In this document: in pieces, positions 1 to 9,198 of the stretch
Layout of the letters: each line of letters begins with the position of its first letter
How positions within the stretch are numbered: position 1 is the first letter of the stretch
From: Pestalotiopsis fici W106-1
Lineage: Eukaryota; Ascomycota; Sordariomycetes; Amphisphaeriales; Sporocadaceae
Assembly (NCBI RefSeq): GCF_000516985.1
Contig: NW_006917092.1
Coordinates: 512,619-576,618 of the forward strand
DNA: 64,000 bases
Reading direction: 5' to 3'
The notes under the pieces: generated by a model
What the model was told of the DNA's origin: nothing
The model's input: only the letters and a program-made list of their open reading frames with translations
Databases searched by the model: none
Made by a program: the position numbers and the translations under genes

Positions 1-512
1 CCGATTTTGCCAATGTAGGACGCCTGACGTGGGAGGGGTTTGGTTGCGTAGACCTCGAGGACTCCTGGACCAAGTTTGCGCTCGCCGGCGTCCTCTTCGA
101 CGAGGGAAAATACAGCAAAGCAAAAGGAATCGCCGAGGATATTTTGAAAATGAACAAGGCCGACAATCGTCAAGTGGTAGGGCTTTGCTTCCGGATCCTG
201 TTTTTAATTGCCATGAAGACCGGAAACATGGACGACGCCATGTTCTGGGCCAGAGAGTCTACCTCATTTTGGACAACTCATCTAGACGCCGAGAATGAGC
301 TGACGATCGATGCAATTTATGACATGCAGGAGCTGCTGCGCAGCAGAGGTGACGTCGGTGCAGCAAGAGACTGTCAAAAGCATATCAGCACTATGTTGAA
401 CCGAAGATGCGAGCGCATACAGCGGGAAATTCACGGTTACGATGTTTCGAGCAGCTCCTCTGAGATGCTAGCCAGCAGTAACATTGTCGGAATGTGGATA
501 ACTTGCAGATGA
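1..512 (+). CDS. 3' end of an unrecognised protein gene, helical-repeat-like (partial)
   Basis: An open frame enters at base 3 and runs to a TGA at 510-512, so this is the carboxyl-terminal 169 or so residues of a gene that starts before the window. The visible part alternates short amphipathic helices, such as FDEGKYSKAKGIAEDILK and GNMDDAMFWARESTSFW, in the helix-turn-helix style of tetratricopeptide repeats, then ends in a Ser-rich stretch and ICR-like tail. Fungal proteins with an amino-terminal Clr5 domain often end in such repeats, but that domain, if present, lies outside the window. I see no enzyme motif. The frame is intact with no intron in the visible part. Confidence 0.6.
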   Translation, partial: DFANVGRLTWEGFGCVDLEDSWTKFALAGVLFDEGKYSKAKGIAEDILKMNKADNRQVVGLCFRILFLIAMKTGNMDDAMFWARESTSFWTTHLDAENELTIDAIYDMQELLRSRGDVGAARDCQKHISTMLNRRCERIQREIHGYDVSSSSSEMLASSNIVGMWITCR

Positions 513-718
513 ACCAGGTTCTAGGTATTGGCGGGGCGGATTGACGTGATTCAACTATTGAGAGGAGATGATATGATTACATCGTGATTAACTTCCATCT
601 CTTCCCGATCCAGTAAACAACTCATGGAGCCTGCGCAGCATTGTCCGATTTCTTGGTGGAACCGACCGTGTGATTCGCGATCAGAGGATGGTGTTCACTA
701 TTTAGAGTAAAGTTCCTC

Positions 719-2233
719 TTATCCCTCCCAGATCACCTCAATGACAGCCAAAGCTGACCTAGGAGGCGTGTTGATCGAGACAACTTTGAACCTGGCATCA
801 GCTTTGGCAAAGAGTCCATACCAGTCCTCTTTGCTACGGTCTTGAGCATTGAAGATCATCTTCATGATCAAGTCTGATCCCCTATTCTGTTTATTAGCCC
901 GTAGTTATCAATTCTTTGTGCCAAAGAGTATGACTTACCAAGCAATCTGGTTCTTTACCAATCTCGATGCATCAGGCTCAGGGAGACAGGCCTCATTCAC
1001 AAATAGTCTGGCGCCAGGTTTCAAGGCTGGGATTTGGTTCCTCAGCATGCGCACTGCGTACTTGTCTGACCAATTATGAAAGATATTGCGGAATATGTAG
1101 ACGTCCGCATCCTTCACCGCTTGCTCCTCAAAGAAATCGTACGCGCCAAAACTCAAGCGTCCTCGTAACGCCTCTGGCACTTCGGTTCCCTCCACCACTT
1201 CCGGTCTGTCGAGGGAAATAGCCTCCTGGATTCCATCAAATCTCTGCAAGAGCGCCATGCACAACCTGCCCTCGGAGCCGCCAATGTCCACGACCTTCCG
1301 CGGACATGACTCGGGGCTTTTATCCCACCCGCAGCCCTCGACGAAATGCCGAACATCGTGGCTAGGTATCTTACTTGCAAGCGACATGGCACTGGCCACC
1401 ATAGACACCCTCTCCGGGTCCCCCGAAATGGCCGAGTAGTAATCCGTTCTGACGGCTGCTGCCCCCTCGTCGTCCCCTTGCTTTGGTGCAAACGTCCCCA
1501 GGAGAGCGGCCACGCCTGCCGCATCACCCGGCTCCTCCGACCCCGGATAACGCTGCAGCGTGTCGGCCAGCACCAGCCCCGCAGACGCTTGTTCCTGGAG
1601 CAGCATGCCCAGCATGTCGTGCGCGGGCGGCGTCGCGGCCAGGAACGCCGACGGAGCATTGTGGCGCACCATGCCCTTTTCGGGCTCGTCAAACAGGCGC
1701 AGCGACGTGGCCATGCGGAGGTAGCGGCGCAGGTCCGCCTCGGGCAATCCACAGCGTTCCGCGAGCTGGGAGTGCGATATAGTCTCGTTTGGGCCGAGGT
1801 GTTGTGCGATGCGGAAGCGGTAGATGCCGTGCAGTGTTGCATTGATGGCGGGCTTGGAAGAGATTTCTTTTTAGTGATAGATCGCCATGACTTGGGAAAT
1901 GCCGTTGAAGCAAGAGTTACACCAGGGAATCATGGTAACAACGAGATCAAAAGTATTGATAAGATATGCACGTACCACGGGAAGCATGGACGAAAAGAGA
2001 TGGCCGACAGGACCGAGCACCAGGGCTCGCAGCTCGTCGAGAGCTTCTATCAAATCATCACGGATATCTTCAAGCTCGGAGCCGATCGGCAATACCGCTG
2101 GAGCTGCAGCGTCAAAGGATGGTTGTGGAATGCCTGCAGATTTCAACCCGCCCTCGATAGAGACTGTCCGGATTTGGATCAGCTGAGCTAACTCGGATAA
2201 TGATCTTGTTGGAGACATTCTGGAAATTAGCAA
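719..2233 (-). CDS. SAM-dependent O-methyltransferase (plant/fungal COMT-like family 2)
   Basis: Three exons (2233-1976, 1852-939, 881-719) give a 444-residue protein, close to the 400-450 usual for fungal class II small-molecule O-methyltransferases. Introns are 123 and 57 nt with GTACGT and GTAAGT donors. The middle exon has a winged-helix dimerisation region (AIYRF-like GIYRFRIAQHLG, then ISHSQLAERCGL), the SAM-binding loop VVDIGGSEGRL and the acidic DRPEVV. The catalytic-base motif is RNIFHNWSD, where the His is expected to deprotonate the hydroxyl substrate. The last exon has the typical ending DWYGLFAKADARFKVV ... VIEVIWEG. It likely methylates a phenolic or polyketide hydroxyl in the cytosol, but no synthase gene is adjacent, so the substrate is unknown. 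The first intron was placed by phase and family fit; the alternative acceptors run into a stop. Confidence 0.9.
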
Positions 2234-2863
2234 GTCGTTAATTTTCTTGAGTCGACCTTTGTTTCAAGATTCTATCTCATGTTGCTGTCTTCCTATTACT
2301 CATCTTTATATTCTTCGGTATATCGAGCTTAAGCGCCGCATCCGTAAGCCCGCCTCGGATCCGCTTATTCGGGGTCCTAGCCGGGCCCGGAGCGGAGATC
2401 GGCTTAAGCGGGCCAGTCTGACTGGCCTTCACCGTCCAAGTCTAAATAGTTAATACTCCAACCTTGTATTAATTAGCCGGCGAAATTACTCACATATCCT
2501 CACCGCCCGATCAAGAAATTGCGACTCGCGTGGTGGTAATGCGCCTTGCCCCTCAGCTGCATGTTTGACAAGTCAAGGTGCTCAAAAGGTTTGGATCTGG
2601 CGGTTACTGCCAACGCTCACCACTGTGCCTTTTAGTATGGGAAGGTGGCACAAAGTTGGCTGGCTGTCAATAATAGACGCTAAAAGGCAGAAGCATGGAT
2701 CAAAGCATTGTATTGTGACTTTCTTCTGTAGTGCTCATTGTCATGACGCCTTCTGCCAGGATGAAATCGCGGCTCGCCTCACCGTCTGGGACTCGGCGTT
2801 ATTGATTAGGTTTCATTCATGTAATCACGGTAAGAGCTAGAAAACTTGTGCTAAAGGTTAGCT
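2234..2863. other. Intergenic stretch, no gene seen
   Basis: This lies between the methyltransferase start and the F-box gene stop. A 91-codon open stretch at 2565-2840 has no recognisable motif and I treat it as chance. The notable content is the GC-rich segment 2330-2430 with a perfect 8-bp palindrome, listed separately. Confidence 0.6.
2411..2427. repeat. Perfect inverted repeat, 8-bp arms, 1-nt loop
   Basis: GGCCAGTC at 2411-2418 is followed by a single T and then GACTGGCC at 2420-2427. The motif CTAA occurs at 2442-2445, fifteen bases after the hairpin. Hairpin plus CTRR is the layout of a Helitron 3' end, but the base after CTAA is A rather than T, and no Helitron protein is present, so this is only suggestive. 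Confidence 0.45.
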
Positions 2864-4543
2864 TCAATACTTATCTCTTTTGTTTGTATCGTCGCTTTGT
2901 ACGAGGCCACCCCCGAAATGTGGCCTCCGTGTGGTACTAAGCTGGGCTGAGACTGAAACGGGGCCTGGATCCTGACGGTCCTTTGCTTCGTTGTACTCGA
3001 TTACCAAGGCGCCTCGATTCGGTGATTGACAAAGTGCAGTATTTCTCCACGCCTCCTCCAGCTCCTGATCCGCATCCAAAACAGGCGTACTAGCGATCTC
3101 CAATAAAGGTGCCTGGGCGGAATACCGCACGGCGCAGTAAGGTCGATATGATTTCGGTGTTGTGCCGCATCCGGATTCAATCTTCAACTCTGTTAGCAAA
3201 GGCATGTCGCTGGCAGCTTTTGCCGCAGCTAGAAACCATGGCTTAATGGTGGTAAGATTGGGCGCGCCGCGGAATTCGTAGAGCCTCCAGTCCTCCTCAG
3301 CCGGTGCGTCTGGCTTATCGTCCATGAGATTATCTGCCTCGAGCCATGCCTCTTCATCTTCGATGGCGTCGGGGTGTTGGTCGAAGAGCCAGTTCCCGGA
3401 AGGTGTCACAGCGGAAAGAGTCAGATTCAAAGTCTGCATGTTGGGCCATTGTGCGGCGTCGGTGGAATCGTGCTCGGAACCTCTAGGTACCAAGAAATTG
3501 TGTTCAAGCGAGGCTTTAATATCGACCGTGACGAGACCCTTGCAGAGCTTTCGCAGTGCTGTACTGAGTCGATCTCCTGCGAAGTCCCCAGTATCTAGGA
3601 TGTTTGTGGGCGAGTGTTTATGGTTCCTGGGAGGGGTCCGCGTATAGTGTAGAACCACGCGCTTCAATGACTGCGGCAGATCGGCCAGCCGCTCCGCAAA
3701 GTCCCGTCTCAAAGCTTTTCTGAGTGAGACATCCTTCTTCTCGTTGTCAGAGAGATGCCATATGATCTTGTCAAGCTTGCCTAGCTTGGCTGCGATACGG
3801 CAACAAGCGCTTGGGCTGATGCGGCGATACTTGAGGTCTTGCTCCACCGGGTCAGGGACGCAGAAGGTCGAAAAACAATCAATTCTCGATTTGAGAGGTC
3901 CCAAGAGGTCAAGATAACTCTGATCAAAGCGGGCATTCAAAATATTGTCGGTGAGACCATTCATCCTCGTCCTACGTATGCGAGGCCAGTCGGGACAGCG
4001 CCAGGGATCACTCGGTGAGTAGGCGCGCAATCGCAGCACCCGATCGTGACTGTTGTTGGAATTGGGCGCATCTAGTTTGTGCAAAAGGGCAAATAGCGCA
4101 TCTAGACTTTGGGTGAAGCACTGATTGTTGCTGGCCTTGTCTGCCTCGTTTTCCACGCGACAGGCGGCCGCTTCATCATAAGCGTCTAGGACCACCTCTA
4201 GATCGACCAAACGTACATATTCGAGTCGTTGGGATGTGACGATACGGCCAGCAGCCTTCAAGCGTTGAGTAGAGAGGAACAATTCCTGAAAAGTCTGCCT
4301 TTCCACGTGGTGTTGCCAGAGCTTGGAGACAGTGGCCAGATGGGCAATTGATCCATGTTTCTTCCAGGGCTTGGCTATGCTTGTAATGGGTAGTCCCATT
4401 CCATTGTCTGGCACGAGATAAGAGATGATTCGAATGAGTATCTCTGGCGGCAGTTTGTCCATACTGAAGGGTCCAAGAGAGGTGAGCTGCGACGCGGGAT
4501 GGTTCGAAATTTGGTTATGGTGACGGTTATGCCTGGTCTGCAT
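2864..4543 (-). CDS. F-box protein
   Basis: A single-exon frame of 559 codons. An F-box starts at residue 28 (MDKLPPEILIRIISYLVPD ... SIAHLATVSKLWQHHVERQ), so the protein probably docks on Skp1 and serves as the substrate receptor of an SCF ubiquitin ligase. The rest shows no WD40 or classic leucine-rich repeats; it has Leu-rich segments and a long middle region that typically holds the substrate-binding part. A second in-frame ATG at 4462, exactly at the start of the F-box and with A at -3 and G at +4, is a strong alternative start (532 residues). Fungal genomes carry many divergent F-box genes of this kind, so the target cannot be guessed. Confidence 0.85.
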   Translation of the reverse strand: MQTRHNRHHNQISNHPASQLTSLGPFSMDKLPPEILIRIISYLVPDNGMGLPITSIAKPWKKHGSIAHLATVSKLWQHHVERQTFQELFLSTQRLKAAGRIVTSQRLEYVRLVDLEVVLDAYDEAAACRVENEADKASNNQCFTQSLDALFALLHKLDAPNSNNSHDRVLRLRAYSPSDPWRCPDWPRIRRTRMNGLTDNILNARFDQSYLDLLGPLKSRIDCFSTFCVPDPVEQDLKYRRISPSACCRIAAKLGKLDKIIWHLSDNEKKDVSLRKALRRDFAERLADLPQSLKRVVLHYTRTPPRNHKHSPTNILDTGDFAGDRLSTALRKLCKGLVTVDIKASLEHNFLVPRGSEHDSTDAAQWPNMQTLNLTLSAVTPSGNWLFDQHPDAIEDEEAWLEADNLMDDKPDAPAEEDWRLYEFRGAPNLTTIKPWFLAAAKAASDMPLLTELKIESGCGTTPKSYRPYCAVRYSAQAPLLEIASTPVLDADQELEEAWRNTALCQSPNRGALVIEYNEAKDRQDPGPVSVSAQLSTTRRPHFGGGLVQSDDTNKRDKY

Positions 4544-4845
4544 GTCGTGTTCAAACCGGAGCAGGAGGGGTCAGGGCAAACTGAGGGATTGATGGCTACT
4601 ACATTCTGTATGGGATCATGGTGGGGGCAATGCGCTGTTACGGCGCATCGTTAGGTATAAGCGAGCTACACATTGCATTATATCGTATCACAGGCTATCG
4701 AGGAAATGGTTCACTTTCGATATGTAGACACTGTTAGAGATATAGAAATAAATGGAGCGCTTCTATATATACATATTCATATTAACTATCCAACCTTTTT
4801 TAAAGCAACTCAAATGATATAATGATTATCACCCATATTTATTAT

Positions 4846-4891
4846 GTGACGGCGTAGCAACGCCATCACCGGGCTGCAGCTAACTAAGCCC
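4846..4891. repeat. Dispersed hairpin repeat, copy 1
   Basis: Arms GTGACGGCGT (4846-4855) and ACGCCATCAC (4860-4869) can pair with one mismatch around the loop AGCA. The 46-base segment matches 8476-8520 at about 38 of 45 aligned positions with one gap. Six of the seven substitutions are transitions, which is what repeat-induced point mutation or simple decay would leave. It sits downstream of the HET gene. Confidence 0.6.
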
Positions 4892-4936
4892 GACCTCCCC
4901 ACCCCAGTGTTAGATAGCTGATTAGGTACCTATTTA

Positions 4937-4955
4937 GCGGGATCGGAGATCCCGC
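4937..4955. repeat. Perfect 8-bp hairpin
   Basis: GCGGGATC at 4937-4944, loop GGA, then GATCCCGC at 4948-4955. It lies 46 bases after the dispersed hairpin repeat and may belong to the same decayed element. Confidence 0.5.
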
Positions 4956-5504
4956 AAACGTTTAATCGCCAGCTTAGTTAATTTACAAAACATACCCTTT
5001 TATATACCTAGCTGAGCCTCATTAAGAGGGTGTGCACCGTGACCAGCACCGTCTGAACCAACGTCAGTACAACAGATCAATATGTACATGTAGATTTGAC
5101 ATGCAAGGCGAAGCGTTAGTCAGCTTTTACTTGACTTGCCATCGACTTGGAAAATGTGGTCAAAGATAAACGCGATTCAAGCAATAGGATTGGAATTGCG
5201 CTGTTGTGAAGGCTCGTGTATAGGACAGCACGGAGATTTCGACAGGCACTCTTCGGACAAGCTAGGTGATTGGTATGGAAATACTGTACCGCGTGATTGA
5301 ATCACAAGTAAGCCTGCCTTTTCATGCAGTTGAAATCGCCTGCGGAGTATTTAAAAGATCCTGGCTATATCCATTTTGATCAAGCTCGATATTGCCTTTG
5401 CTCTTTTTTCTTCTTCTTTTCTTCGCAAGCATAAGAAATTATGCCAGGGAGTCCAGCTCTACCGTTACCAACCATTGCTCGTCGTGAGAATTTTGAAAGA
5501 GGTC

Positions 5505-7730
5505 CTAGTACAGTAGAATCTTGTCAAAATCTTTATCTAGTTTATGACTCAACTCTCCTTCCATCATCCCATCTATGTAGCATTCTCCGATTAGCGCCCA
5601 TAAATCTAGACCATTGGCCGTGGTCATCTTTCTCAGGACGACAGGAACTGTGCAACCAACGAGTATGGCAATCCGATCACCAGCGCACGATCTGATGGGC
5701 ACAAGACCAAAGGACGTGGTTGTTGTGGCAAACTGTCGACTCCCTGAAAGCATGAATCCCATGGAGCAAAGGGCTTCTTGGCCAAAATGACTCAAAGGTA
5801 GAGATGCACGTTTATTTTTCTCCTGCTGGCCGTGTTTCTCCACGAACGATGCCCGAAAGGCTCTCCGGGCGTCACTAAGCCAAGAATTGGTAACATGGCG
5901 TACACGGTCCCCAACTATTCTCCTATTCCCAGTCATGGCTCTGAGCAAGTGATCGCTAGGGCAGCCATCATTGTCGACGTGATGCTCCATCCCAGGCATC
6001 CGAATCCATTGTTCCCAAGGGAGTCGGATTGTGATTCCCTTTCCGTGACGCAGCGCCGAGGGTGGTTCGCAAGGTGCAATTGCTTTAATGGTATCCACAA
6101 ATCTTCCCAGACCAGGAAAGAATGAGCAAGTATCAATATCATCATGGAAACCATGCAAGAGGCTCGAGGAGATATTGAAAGCATAGTAAACCGCTCCATT
6201 GTGGAGTTTGAAGTGATGAAGAGGGTCGTGAGTCATGTCCGACATTTTAGCACAGTCAAAGCAATAGTCAAAGTGACCACTGCAATCTTGGCACCGAACG
6301 CCTGCGCCTTCAATCTTCTTGTCGCATCCATCACACAAAATATTGTCGGCCTCAACGCGCTCCGGGTGATCAAGCGGCAAACGCCGGAGAGGCTGGCCAA
6401 ATGTCGTTAGCGAATTGCGCTTATAACCAAGTATCCGGCAAACAAAGCTCTCAGAGGGCTCATTATCATCTGAAGTATTTTTGTCTACACGGACATTGTT
6501 TTCATTCCTGAAGGTTTCGTCCCGGGGGGCAAACCATGGGGTCCAGCCAGACTTGAGGGACTCAATCATTTGTCGGGATTTGTCATCTGCACAGTGGCAT
6601 ATGATATCCTCAGACCCGGTTCTTTTCATAATTTGCAACGAGACCTTGCGATAGAGATCAGCCACTGTTGCTGTCGGACTATAGTCCGGTAACCAATCTG
6701 ACATGTTGACATCAGATGCCATGGACAACAAAGCATACACGCCATCAAGGGGGTCAAAACATGCGAAACCAGCAAAGTCGTCCAAAAGCTTTTCCAACGA
6801 CAGTTCGATGGTTTTTCCTTTCTGTATCGCCTTCTGGGTACTGGTGAGGCGATAGATTGAATCAACAGGATCGACATCCATGGACGGTAACACGTTGGCA
6901 TGCCCTGGTATGCGTTCCCAAACGTTGTGTCTCTGATGGCCCTTAACACGATGGTATGGATTCTCCTTCAGCTTCATGCTAAGAATGTTCACATATTCCA
7001 GACACTTTTTGCGACTGCCAATCCAGAAGTCAACATGGCCCGATAAAGCAAATTCCTGCACGACCCAGCGACGCGTGAACCACGGGCGAGCGAAGAAGTC
7101 GTATATAGCCACCCAACATTCGTCCGTGTTTGTAGGAGACATTAAGAATTCGTCGCAAGCCTGGGTGAACTTGCGAGTTGCCTCAGCTCGGTCGGCTAGA
7201 TACTGAGCGCTCTTGGACTGGAAAAGATTTGTGATATGAGATCGATCGAGCTTCTCGAGGTGAGCTTCGAACCGATCAATCAGATCCAACGCCAAGTCGC
7301 TGTTGTGAGAGGGTTCTCCAAGCCAGACAAAAGTGTTTTGCCCACGATACACCTTGTCCATTGTCCGGACCTGGTGACCCTTTTCAACCGTGTCATCCTG
7401 ATTGATGCAGATTGCATCGACCCAAATGACCCGATTCTTGAAGGAGCGACGCGCATGCTGAAGTAATACTTTGAGGTTTGGTCTCATGAGAAAGGGGTGC
7501 GACTGTTCAGCCTCCTCCGAGTGCCTGAGCAATATCTCGGCGGCAGGCTTCTCGATTCCCCATGTATATGATATTGGGTGGTAATAAGGCGCGTCTCCCC
7601 GAGGCAGTTGAATCAATACACCACTGAGCTTCTCTTCGTCTTGGTCGGAGGCTTCATCAAGCTTCAAGAGCCGGAAGTAGTTATCCGGGTCCTTCAAAGG
7701 CGTGTAAATTGGGTTGTATTCGGTGCCCAT
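5505..7730 (-). CDS. HET-domain protein with a ZZ-type zinc finger
   Basis: A single-exon gene of 741 residues. The HET (heterokaryon incompatibility) domain covers about residues 50-235, with YHPISYTWG, then VIWVDAICINQDD and VYRGQNTFVWLGEP. These are its three classic blocks. HET domains are cell-death effectors that act when incompatible hyphae fuse; the fold is related to TIR domains. At about residues 465-510 there is a ZZ-type finger: CDGC, RCQDC, YCFDC and a final HDPLHHFKLH, which binds two zinc ions and usually docks protein partners. The carboxyl part has no other domain I recognise. The gene is divergent from the NLR gene that starts 1468 bases away, and repeat relics lie on both sides. 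All key motifs are intact, so it looks functional. Confidence 0.93.
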   Translation of the reverse strand: MGTEYNPIYTPLKDPDNYFRLLKLDEASDQDEEKLSGVLIQLPRGDAPYYHPISYTWGIEKPAAEILLRHSEEAEQSHPFLMRPNLKVLLQHARRSFKNRVIWVDAICINQDDTVEKGHQVRTMDKVYRGQNTFVWLGEPSHNSDLALDLIDRFEAHLEKLDRSHITNLFQSKSAQYLADRAEATRKFTQACDEFLMSPTNTDECWVAIYDFFARPWFTRRWVVQEFALSGHVDFWIGSRKKCLEYVNILSMKLKENPYHRVKGHQRHNVWERIPGHANVLPSMDVDPVDSIYRLTSTQKAIQKGKTIELSLEKLLDDFAGFACFDPLDGVYALLSMASDVNMSDWLPDYSPTATVADLYRKVSLQIMKRTGSEDIICHCADDKSRQMIESLKSGWTPWFAPRDETFRNENNVRVDKNTSDDNEPSESFVCRILGYKRNSLTTFGQPLRRLPLDHPERVEADNILCDGCDKKIEGAGVRCQDCSGHFDYCFDCAKMSDMTHDPLHHFKLHNGAVYYAFNISSSLLHGFHDDIDTCSFFPGLGRFVDTIKAIAPCEPPSALRHGKGITIRLPWEQWIRMPGMEHHVDNDGCPSDHLLRAMTGNRRIVGDRVRHVTNSWLSDARRAFRASFVEKHGQQEKNKRASLPLSHFGQEALCSMGFMLSGSRQFATTTTSFGLVPIRSCAGDRIAILVGCTVPVVLRKMTTANGLDLWALIGECYIDGMMEGELSHKLDKDFDKILLY

Positions 7731-9198
7731 TGTCCGTTGTATATATTGTAGTACTCAGCAAGGGATGCACCTTTTGCTAGTTGCGGGATAAACCTAGGCG
7801 CTGTGCACTGCCCCGAGAGATGTGACTCCAAAATTTGAATCGGTTACCTTAATGGCGTGCCCAATTGCGAGCTGATTGAGAAGCTTGTAGGACTTTGGAA
7901 CGCGAAATGAATAACAGATTGAAAGACCCTTTTTCAATTGTCGGATAATGGTGGGAAGAAAGGATTTCACATAAGGAATCGACTTCATTCAGCTAAGCTG
8001 TTTCAGTCGTGCCGATGGGTAGCCATAGTTTTGAAAGGCCTTTGAGGTGTGATATAATATGCAAGTTGACGTAGCTTTGCTGGTGGGCATCTTCCCAGCG
8101 TTTAATCAAATATCTTTTTGGAAGAGGTATTGCAGCGGGATACAGATGTACCGAGCTGAGATGTCAGCGAACCAGGTATAATTCCAGTCCACCATCTTTC
8201 TAGAGCCTTGCAATGGTGATCTCAGCAATTCATTCTTCTTGATTCGAGTGGCCGATATCTCGGAGGACATACAAAACCAACGACTTTCAAGCTATTGCGC
8301 CACGATACAAGTCATCAAATGTGACATTTATCATGTATTTAAATATGTTGAGGCAATAAATCGCGATCTCAAAAATCATAATACCTAATCGGTTGCAAGG
8401 GGCTGTGCGTGCTGCTCCAGTTTATCACCACTCGGTTAAGCCCGCCCGAATGAGCACTGTGATCCGGCTCGCAGTGTGACGGCGTGCGACGCCATCACCT
8501 GGTTGCAGCTGACTGGGTCCTGTCCAAAGAAAATGGATCACTTATTATATAAAACACATCTGCAGTTCATTGCATTTGTGTAGAGGCGCAGTACAGCGAG
8601 TACAGCTATGGCGACCAATGTGAATTAAGAATTTGAGATCTTCACTATTTATTGCCCTAATTTTCTTCGTAGCCCGCATAATTGCAAGCATTAACGTATC
8701 ACATTTGGATTATGGCCAACACATTGGGGGCGTCATATTCTATCTGGCCTCCCACTCGCCCCCTCTGTCCCCTTCCCCCCGCTCCCCCCCCCAAAAAGCA
8801 ATATAGATGGTGAAATCACAAATTGTTGAATTACCATGGTAAGGCTCCATGAAAGATGGTAGACTAAACCCGTATCTGATTTGCCCATATTTCAGCTTCA
8901 AAGCCACTCTGAGTAAGACGGAAGCGCCTAGGTTAGGTGCTGGGCGCTTAGCGTGTCGTACCACCTATATCTAAAAAGTGCAGTATTTCTGGAATAGGTA
9001 ACACGGCAGAGCAGTCATGTCAATTTTATTTCTCCTCGACTTCGCTAAACTACTTTGCTCAATTGTTTTATTACTGCACACCTCACAACCCGGAGTTACT
9101 TGCAGACGGCATTGGCATTGAAATTGAAAGGTAGCTCTGCAAAAGCATCCCATCTGCGTTTAATTCGGTGTTATATAGCACCGTATTACCTGCCGCCC
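7731..9198. other. Shared upstream region of the HET and NLR genes
   Basis: A gene-free region of 1468 bases between two divergent starts. It holds the second copy of the dispersed hairpin repeat (8476-8520) and a C-rich tract near 8765-8794. No convincing coding exon was found on either strand. Any regulation shared by the pair would have to reside here. Confidence 0.55.
8476..8520. repeat. Dispersed hairpin repeat, copy 2
   Basis: Arms GTGACGGCGT (8476-8485) and ACGCCATCAC (8489-8498) around the loop GCG. It is in the same orientation as the copy at 4846-4891, and the two copies bracket the HET gene. Confidence 0.6.

Larger units (their letters stand above)
4544..5504. other. AT-rich intergenic stretch with repeat relics
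   Basis: No gene seen. The stretch 4660-4850 is strongly AT-rich and is followed by a compact GC-rich segment with two hairpins (4846-4869 and 4937-4955). The same sequence as the first hairpin recurs at 8476-8520. This looks like the remains of a small mobile element. Confidence 0.5.

Noticed and set aside
1346..2191. Plus-strand open frame of 281 codons
   Set aside because: It lies opposite the O-methyltransferase exons, is rich in Arg and His as GC-rich antisense frames are, and has no domain.
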